Origin: Clostridia bacterium
GTDB taxonomy: Bacteria > Bacillota > Clostridia > Christensenellales > UBA1242
DNA: 11,403 nt
Assembly (NCBI GenBank): GCA_017537405.1
Contig: JAFYKU010000103.1
Span: forward strand, 1 to 11,403
Direction: 5' to 3'
The first letter of the stretch is position 1, and each line of letters starts with the position of its first letter. Made by a program: the position numbers and the translations under genes. Below the pieces are notes generated by a model that worked only from the letters and a program-made list of their open reading frames with translations, was not told where the DNA came from and did no database searches. Shown one piece after another: positions 1-9,600 of the stretch.

Positions 1-603
1 AACATATTCTTCACCTGATGTAAATAAATTTGTATTTTCATCAAAATCTTCAGCAGTTCCAAATGTAGCTTCTACTGACAAAGAACTGTGGATATTATAG
101 TTTTCAACAGATGGATCATTGATAATATTTAAACCAACAAATCCACCAACAATATTTGCACCACTAACGAGACCAGAATTCGATTCACTTAAAACATTTA
201 CATCGACAAAGTTGGTATTAATCGCAATACCCGCAATTGCACCAACATATCTTGCTTCAGAAATAATTGACCCAACTTTTAAATTAATATTACGGATAGT
301 TGCATATTCAGTCTTACCGAACAATCCCATTGTTGCTAAACGGTTTACATTTGTCGTTGAATTAATGCCACTTATGGTTAAACCGTTACCTTCTAGCGTA
401 CCAGTATAAATAATTTTTTGTGATCCTTGGATTCCTTTGGTTAATGCAAAGTTGTCAACTAAACGCAAATGATTATTTTGCCTGTTTCTTTCGATGTCAC
501 TTACACCTTTTTCTTCAGTATCTTTATCTGATTGCACAGCATGCGCTGTTGCTTTGTAAACATATTCATCAAATTGATCTTCGTTCCATACTAAGTATGG
601 GTT
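1..603 (-). other. Second GLUG-type, beta-helix-like block (continues beyond the window)
   Basis: Visible residues 3601-3801. It starts with NPYLVWNEDQFDEYV, the usual opening of such blocks ('PY.I....QL'), then NHLRLVDNFAL, the classic entry IIYTGTLEGNGLTISGI (364-414), GLFGKTEYATIRNINLKV (about 262-330), and GLUG-like turns GAIAGIAINTNFVDVNV (193-243) and VGGFVGLNIIND (115-150). It then runs into an acidic EDFDENTNLF stretch and off the edge. More turns or a C-terminal wall anchor probably lie beyond position 1. Confidence 0.8.
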
Positions 604-3600
604 TTTTGCCGAGCCAGGTTTGTATAAGTACATTGACGCATCATAACTATATTTTCGTGAACTTACCGCGATTTCATTTGCAGCACGCAGCATTGGTCCC
701 AAACCGGTCATTTTCCAAATTGTATTTTTGTCTGTTACATTAAGTTCGCCATATCCAATTGAGAACCCACTATAATTTTTAATATCATTAAAAGCTTTAT
801 CTGCATTATTGTTAGTTAAATGTTTAATCGTATCGCCCCAAACTGCTGTCGGACTAACATTGCCTGCATAAATCAAGTTATTTAACCCTGTCTTGTCAAT
901 TTTATCGAAATTCTTGTCAACTTCACCATCACCATTAACTTGGATAAACGGAGCGTAATATTTTGTTGTTAAACCAGTACCAACAACAATTACATTATTA
1001 TTTTCAACACAATTAGTGATTGTCGCCCCTGCTTTATTTCTAAATACAAAACCACCAGCAGAACCATCTGGACCAGTTTTTTCAATTACCATATTTACCA
1101 AACAATCTGATATATGACCACTATTTACATGAACAAATCCACCCAACGAGTTACGAATAGTTTTAACGATACCAGCTGCCGAAATGTTGTTTAATTTTTC
1201 ATCACGATTGGTTGAACAACCCATTGCATAAGATTGCATAATATTGCCGTTGTTTTGTCCAACAAAACCACCTAACAAACTACCTTTCGTTTTGTTTGCA
1301 GCATTTGCATTGTTAATAACGCTACCATCACGGAAGAAACTTGAAGTAATAGTGCCATCATTAACACCCGCGAAACCACCAACTATGGATGACGCAACAT
1401 TAATTTCATCAACCAATCCAGTATCGTTGATTACTTCTGGACCATAGAGTTCAACATCAACTAATACACGACTATTTGTTACCATATATGCGTTGATACC
1501 TACCAATCCCCCAAGTGTAATATCAACTTCGTTATTATTTACTTGAACATAGAACTTAGCCATTGACTTACTTAAATGTGTTTTACTACTGTTAGGATCT
1601 AATTCAATTGTTGTATAATCATCATAACGAGCAACATTGGTTCGATCTGGTTCAATCCAATTTGCCACATTGTGGTAAACATCATAGATAACTTTGTCAT
1701 ATTTACCAGTTTCGAAATCCTTCTCAACACGATAACCAAGTTTGTTATAAACATTAGTAACAACAACTTCACCCCAAATAGTCATACCAAGTTCATAGAA
1801 ATAATTTTCATCAAACACATGGCCATCTTTATTAAAAGGCAAAACATCTTCAAAATAAGTGCCTGTTACAGGATTAATGACTTCTGTTAAATTTCTCATT
1901 TCAAATTGCCATTCAGATAAAACAGCACAGTTTGTTATAATACCATTGTTAACACCGGCTAACAAACCAATATTAACAGAACCAGAACCATAATCTTGTA
2001 AGTTTACGGTTAAAGTTGAGTATGGATCATTGACTGTTCCACGCTCAATAACAATTTGAACATTCTTTACAACAGAACCTTCAGGAATTTGTGTAAATAA
2101 ACCGATGTTTGGCGTTTTACTGCTTAAATCAAAGCCAGCATCACCAAAATAAATCTTAAAATTATTACCATCTAAAGTAGTATTACTTGGGAAACTAACA
2201 GGCTTCCATTTTCCATCAGTTAAACCTGGAATTTTTTCCAAATAGATATCACTCATTAAAATGTAATCAAATCCAGGTTGCAAATTCATCAATTGATTTG
2301 CAGTTTCTTGTGTAATTGGAATTAATAATTCTTCTGTCGAATCTTCAAAAATTGAACGATCCATAGTACGAACACTGACTTGTCCCCAAATTTTAATTGT
2401 ATCAATAGTTTCATCATAATGTTCAACAGCTTGTGCACTGCCAACATATGATTTATCAAAATCACTAATACCGTATGCGATATTTACGGAAAGATTCATC
2501 ACTGTTGTTGATACATCATTTGAAGTTCTTACTAAATAAGAAGTATTTGTGTTGTCATCACGAACGATATCATAATTAACTTCTGAACCAACTTCTGGAA
2601 TGTTTTCAATAACCATATAAGTATACTTATCATTCTTGGTCGGATCATAAGTATTAATTTCCATTTCTAAGCGTTTGATTGAATTTCTGATGTATTCGAG
2701 CTCATCAGGATAATAACAAGCATCATTTTCACAACGAATAATTTGAGGTGTGAAATATAATTCAACCGCATCTCTATTTAAAACAACATCATTAACTATT
2801 TCATCGCCAACTTTTAATGCCCAACCTGTAACTTCGAATAAAACTGGTTTAACGCGCAAAATATAAACAAACCAATCATTAACAACACCATCTTTATTAG
2901 CTGTATATGGAATATAAATATCAATCCAATCATTAATAGTTTTTGCTGTAGCCATTAAAGTAAAGCTTACAGTAATTTGCTTGTTAGTATCTTCTTTAAC
3001 TTTAATGTCAAAATTTTCATACTCATCTTCTCCTCTTTTCGGACCACCATTTTTGACTTCAAGACGATCCAAGTAGAATGTTAGATTTTCTTCATTTGCA
3101 AAACTAATTTTATAATCACGAGAAGTTCCGATTGACTGCATCGATTTTGAAATTTGTCCAATTTTATATTCTTTTTTATCTGGATCAGACGGATTTTCTG
3201 GATCGATTGGATTATTTGGATCAATTGGATCTGGGTCCGGTGTTGGATCTGGCTCAATAGGATCTTCTGAAGTTTTTTCCCTTGTTGTAACTTGGATATT
3301 CAAACTTATTAAAGCATCTGTCAAACTATTAACAGAATATAAATGAGCTATACCTTGTTCATAGCCGATAATAATTTCGCCAGAAAGTGTATTAATTGCA
3401 CTCTTATTATTCAATTTTCTAATTAATATTTTTCCAGAACTTGGTACTAACTGAATATTTTTATCTCCAGATAGTTCCTGAATCGACAACAATGCGGCAA
3501 TTTGCGACATTTCATCATTAACTTCTTTTTCAAATTTTTCAATTAAGGCTTTAATTGTGTTATTATAAAACTCTGCACTACTTGTATGGTTAGCTTTTAC

Positions 3601-6600
3601 ACGCAAATCCAAAGCAACTTCATATTCCGTTACATCGACTTTATTAGATGCATTTGTCGATAGATAAAAACCATCTACTACAAAAGCAACAGGTGTTATG
3701 TAATAAGATACAAAATAATTTGTAACAAACGCGCTTTCTTCCTTTTTATAAGGAATTTTAATTTCAACTATTGTATCAAACAAGTTTGCATCTGCTTTTA
3801 ATTCTACACGCAATTTTAATTCATTATTCAATTCTGTTGTTATATAATAATCAACTTCAACCAAATCAGAGATAGGTTCTTGTTTATCTTTATTTAAAAC
3901 TTCTATGCCAGACGCATTAATACTAAAAGCATCATCAATTTTTACATCATAAACTTTTAAAGTACCAACCGCTTGTACCGCATAAATTTCATCTGTCCTT
4001 AATTTTTCATAAAGAATAATGTCATTCCATTCTTCCGGAGTAAAGCTTGTTGAAACCGTAATTTCACTATATGCAATTTGTTTACTACTTTCTACTAATT
4101 TTGGAATGCCATTTTTATAAATTAAATATGTTACCAAACTTATACGATTAAGATCAGATTCTGATAAATTTTTACATGTTAATATTGTGCCATTAATATC
4201 AATATTGTTACCAAATGTTGTGGTCACATTCATATATTTAGCAGCATCATTTTCCAAGGTTTCTATTTCATGGTTAATTCTAGCCAATAATGTAGAATTA
4301 TTATCTTGAATACAATGTTCAATATCGGCAATATATTTAATGCCAACTGGCTCTGCTGTTGTTAATAAATAATGCTCATCTTTATTAATTAAATGATTTG
4401 CATTTTCACCAATACCTTGAATTGTCCAACCATTCAATTTGAACAATGCTGGTGTAATCTGAACACAATAGCTATACCAAACATCTTCACCATCTACCTC
4501 ATCAATATACGGAACATAAATATTGATTGGTTCTAATAAATAAGCTGAGTTTGGCTCCAATTTTACGGTCAAAGTATTATTTGTTTGATCAACAGCAATG
4601 CTTAAGAATTCATTAATTTTTGTCATTTCCATTGATGCATTTTCAAATGGAGCAACAACAGTACCCGCATTAGAAACCCATAAATTTTGATATAACACTT
4701 CGCCACTGATATCACTTAAAGTGTAGCGATCTGTGCTACCAATTAATTGAGTAATTTCAATTCCACCTAAAGCTATTGGCTTTTTATATATATCTTCATT
4801 ATCCCCTGGATTTGGCTCTGGGTCTGGATTTGGATTCGGATTTGGATCGGGATCTGGGAAAACCAAATCTCCATCTGAAATTTCAATCATTTTTGTTTGT
4901 ACTTGTATTTCAACAGGAACTGAATTAGTTGCAAATGAACCATTAGTAATCAATTGTGGTAATCCATCTTGATAATCTAAATTTAAAGATGCTTTAATGT
5001 AATTTAAAACTTCAGTGTTATCAATACGACTAATCCAACGCAAACCGTCATAAGATTTAATTGCAACATTAATATCGTCAACATCATCATCTTCACCATC
5101 ACTGACGACAAAATTTAATGTATTATTATTAATAGCGTCATTAATATCGGTTTCTAAATTTTGTGATCTAAAAGCAACACTACCCCTTAAATTATAATCA
5201 TCACAAGCAACAATATTAATTCCCAACTCTAATTTAACATCTTTATTTCCTAATTCAACGAAATTATTTTCCGCATCAACAAGGTATACCCCATTTACAA
5301 TATATAATACAGGGGTTACACGATATGAAAATACATATTCTGCTTTTTCTGGATTTGTTTCTTTCGCATATGGGATTAAAATCTCTATGTTTTCAAAACG
5401 CAATGCATCCACTGGTGCTAAGGCAATTTTAATTACTAAGCTATTGGTGGCTTTATCAAAATTTTCACATTTAACCGAAATTAAATTTTCGCGCTCGCCT
5501 GGGATTTTAACCGGCTCTTTCGTTAATCTATTTACAACTTTAATATCATTCGTAAATAATTTAACAGCGTTTGATATTTCCAATATATTTGACTGTACTG
5601 TACCTATCGCTTGAATGGTATAAGCAACACCATTAGCTAATAATCCTTTCTCTATTTCTTCCCATTCATCAACAGTGTACCCTGTTGAAATAGAAATTTG
5701 ATTATAAACTTCATTTGTAGTTAATTTTTTCTTATCAAACTCTGGAATACCATTTTTATATGTTACATAAAAAGACAATCCAACTATATTTTCCAATTTT
5801 CTATCTGGGTAATTAGTAGATAAAACAGGTCCATTAAATGAAATATTATGACCTTGCTCTACTGATGTTTCTATATTTTCTACCGCGTTTGTTTCAAGTT
5901 CTGCTATTGATTGTTCAAATAAATCAATCAAAATATTATTGGTTATTTCACCTTTCTTAATTTTTGCAACATAATTAAATTCAGCAGTTTTATCTGTTAA
6001 TAACAAATAATCTTCATTATTTTTATCTGCAATTAAAGTATTAAGACTTGGATTTTTAGCCACAACAGTCCAACCTTCCAATTCAAATAATACTGGTGTG
6101 ATTTCGATACAATGACTATACCAAATTCCTCTACTATAAGATGCCAAATAAGGCACATAGATACGAATATTTTTTGTTAAAATTTCCGAATAGTTAGCAA
6201 CCAGTTCAACTTGAATCTTCTTATTTTGGCTGTCAACATAAACAATAACATCTTCATATTCAATCTGCAATAAACCTGAATTGGCGTCAGTATATGTGTT
6301 TTTCAAATCGCCGGCATTTTCAACCCACAAATATTTATAAGATGCTTCACCATTAACATTAACAGAATAATTTTTCTTGGTACCAATAACTTGCCTTACT
6401 TGAGTGGAACCCATTACAGATGGCTGTGCTGGAACTGGACGAATTTCGCCGACATCATAATCAGCATCAGAATAAATTACATATTCAAACACATCACGCA
6501 CAAATTGAGTCGCTTCTGCATCATCAATATTAATTAACGAAGCAATACCGTCTTTATAATCAACAGCAGCACGCACTACTAAATAAGAACTTCCAATTGT

Positions 6601-9600
6601 GTATCTTTCAATCATTTGATTCCATTCATCTATTAATTTCTGATTAAATGACGAGATTTGTGCTTGCAATTGAGCTTTAAAATTATCATCAGCATTATTT
6701 GCATGGCGCGAACGAACCTGGAATAACAAATTATCAAGTTCATCTTCTGTATTCATGTTAATTAACCACATATGGCGTTCTGGATGATTAACCACTTCAA
6801 ATCCTTCAACAACAAACCATACTGGATTAATAATAAGTGTATATTCTTTATCGCTAACTTTTATTTTAATTGTAATATTATCACCAATTAAACTTACATT
6901 TGCATCAATACTTACTTCTAGAATGTATGAAGCATTTTTTTGCATTATACTTGCAGTAACTGAAGAATCGCTAATACCAGTAACTTCTGCACCGGCAAAA
7001 GTTGAACCACCTAAGTAATAAATTTCAGTAGTACCAACAGCTTGATAAGCTACCGCTGTTGTACTTTGTTCTTGTGGATTATCTGTAAATTCTATATAAC
7101 TTTCAATCACATTAAGCGGATACTTATTAACATTTAATAACGCCGGAACACTGCGCAATTTCGAACCAGAAACCCCATAATCAACAGCTAAATTAATTTT
7201 TAAATATTGATTACTTAATTCAACAAAAACTAAATCTGAATTCAATGTAGCATTAAATTGTTCAATATAATATTGTACATTTTTACCTTCGTAAGAAACT
7301 TCGTGATTGTATTTTGCAATGGCACAATAACTTATATTTGCAACATCTAAATTCAAGCTTGACAAATAGATTGGTTGACCAAAATTATCAGTTTTTACAC
7401 CAACTACTTCATACAAAACAGGTTGAATTTCTAAAACGAAAACTAAAACACTTTCTGCATACAAATTAATCTCAATATCTGCTTGCTTTAACAGTGAATC
7501 AGCATCTTCCGACAATTCAACAGTTAAAACATTGTTATTTAAGTTCACAACAACGCCATTTGGCAAATTCGAATCATCTAAAAGTAATTCTTTATCCAGA
7601 TCAATTACATAGTTATTTATTGTACCAACTGCTTGAATTTCTGTTCTCGTGCGTGGTCCAGTAGGTTTCAGTGGGAAATCATTATTTCCATTTCCTTTCT
7701 TATAAATTTTATAAGTAAAATTAGCATCTAAACGAACAACAAAATCATTACCGCTTTCTGATGCATCAACCAAAACCGGACAACCATTTTCATAGTTTAA
7801 ATACAATGTTACTAACAAGTCACCTGCTATTGTATCTGAATCATAATAGCGACCAATTAAGCCGGCTTTAACATTTTGGAATTCATTTCTAAAATTATTT
7901 ACTAAAGATGGAATATTATATTCCGCTTTCCTTGAATAATCTTCATTAAGAATTGCATCAAAGACTAATTTAGCTGGTGAATCCACTGCTTCACCAAAAT
8001 ATAATTCGACATAACGATCTTCAACTGTTTGACCTTTAACTGTAATATCTTCCACTACAAAATATGCTGGAATAATATTTAATATATAAATTGGATCAAC
8101 ATCATCATAATTCTGAAAAATACCGACACGAATAATAGAACCAATTACGCTAGAAGAATCATCTGATAAAATAACCTTAATTGATTTTTCATCATTCCTT
8201 ATGATTGACCAGTAAGGATTGTTATCTAAATCAATCCAATTACCTTCACTAAAAATTTTAATTGCACTAAAAGTTCTGTTTATATTGTATATAGTTTCTT
8301 GACCCAAAAATTGAACCTTAGTAACTTCAGGTACACCATCATAAAATAAATATGAATACGAATTTTGCAATTTTATTTTTGCATTATACCAATTTACCAA
8401 TGTAGGAATACCATTGATATAATTGATACCTGCAGATATAACCACATTATCCTTGTTTTCAAGGCGCGAAACCATAGACGAATTCATTAAAGCTGCACGG
8501 AAATTACTAATTGCACCTGTTAAATCAAAATTTTCCAAACTTCCAGCATGTTTAGCTGCAAAATCCAATTCAAGATTTTCTACCCAATTAACCGCACCCG
8601 ATTTAACCAAAATCGGATTTTCACTTAAATGATCCGCTAACAATATTTGTTCAACGGTAAAATAAGCAGGAATAATATTTAAAATATAAACTAAGCGACC
8701 ATCACGACTATACGCCATTATGCGCAATGTTTTATTAAACAATTCTGTATCTTTATTTATAACTACAGTAATAACACCATCCTGCAAATCAAAATATGCC
8801 TTCCAGTTATCGTTAGAAGACTCAAGCACACGATTATTTGCATCTACTTCACATTGAACTAAGACACTGTCATAAACAATACCTGGCAAGCTAATATTAT
8901 ATCTTACAGTAGTACCAATTGCTTGTGCTACAGTGCGTGTTCGACCTTCTGGCGCAAGTTCAAATTCTTCTTCACTATCATCTTCACTTTCTTCCCCAAA
9001 AGTACACACAGTAAAATAAGTAGAAATCTTTTTACCATTTGATACTATTGTAGGTAACCCATTTACATATTTGATTGATGTTGATACTAACAAATAACTA
9101 ACTGCAGAAGTTGGATTTTGCGTATCAGCGCGTGTAAGTGTACGAGTGCTTGAATCAAAATTAAAATTCAAGAAACCATTATCATTAGCGACACGACTAA
9201 ATATTAAATCATTAGTATCCGCCAAATTATTTTGCAAAGCTAACAAATCAGTGTTAAACGCACTTATTTTATTCAAAATTTCAGCATCACTTGCAGCATC
9301 AATGCCGCTTGCCGCTACCGTAACAGTAACAGGTTTTGTTAAAGCAATAATCGGATTAACAGGATTATTTTGTAATTTAAATTCATTAATTGTAAAGTAA
9401 ACAGGAATAATGGTTAACTCTAACTGCGGAGTAATTGTATTACCTGTCGAATATACCTGAATAACAATTTCTTTTTGGTTAATTAAGGCTGCATAAGCAT
9501 CAGTATTTGGTTTTGCACTTTCATTAATAAGGCTTACTGTAATTTCAACATTGTTACGCCCTACTACTTTTAAATTTCTTTCCCAATAATCAGAAATTGC

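Noticed and set aside
119..743. Plus-strand ORFs of 96 and 107 codons (119-409 and 420-743)
   Set aside because: They lie antisense to the continuous minus-strand frame, and the minus strand here encodes recognisable GLUG-type segments. The plus-strand products show no domain or ribosome-binding context.
916..936. NGDGEVD on the minus strand as a dockerin or EF-hand calcium loop
   Set aside because: Only one short match with no second loop and no flanking helix pattern. A chance occurrence in an Asn/Asp-rich protein is likelier.
1244..1890. Plus-strand ORFs at 1244-1447 and 1672-1890
   Set aside because: Antisense to the GLUG array and its insert. Their Pro-rich composition (1244-1447) is simply the complement of Gly codons in the GGFVG turns.
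3181..4857. Short tandem DNA repeats at 3181-3264 and 4801-4857 as CRISPR or intergenic repeats
   Set aside because: They are in frame, encode Pro/Asp linkers, and have no repeat-spacer structure.
8953..9000. Acidic run as a gene boundary or frameshift between two proteins
   Set aside because: The frame is continuous across it, and repeat motifs of the same family lie on both sides in the same frame.
5387..9400. Plus-strand ORFs at 5387-5614, 8423-8632 and 9146-9400
   Set aside because: Short and antisense to repeat units U8, U3 and U2, with no motif or start signal of their own.
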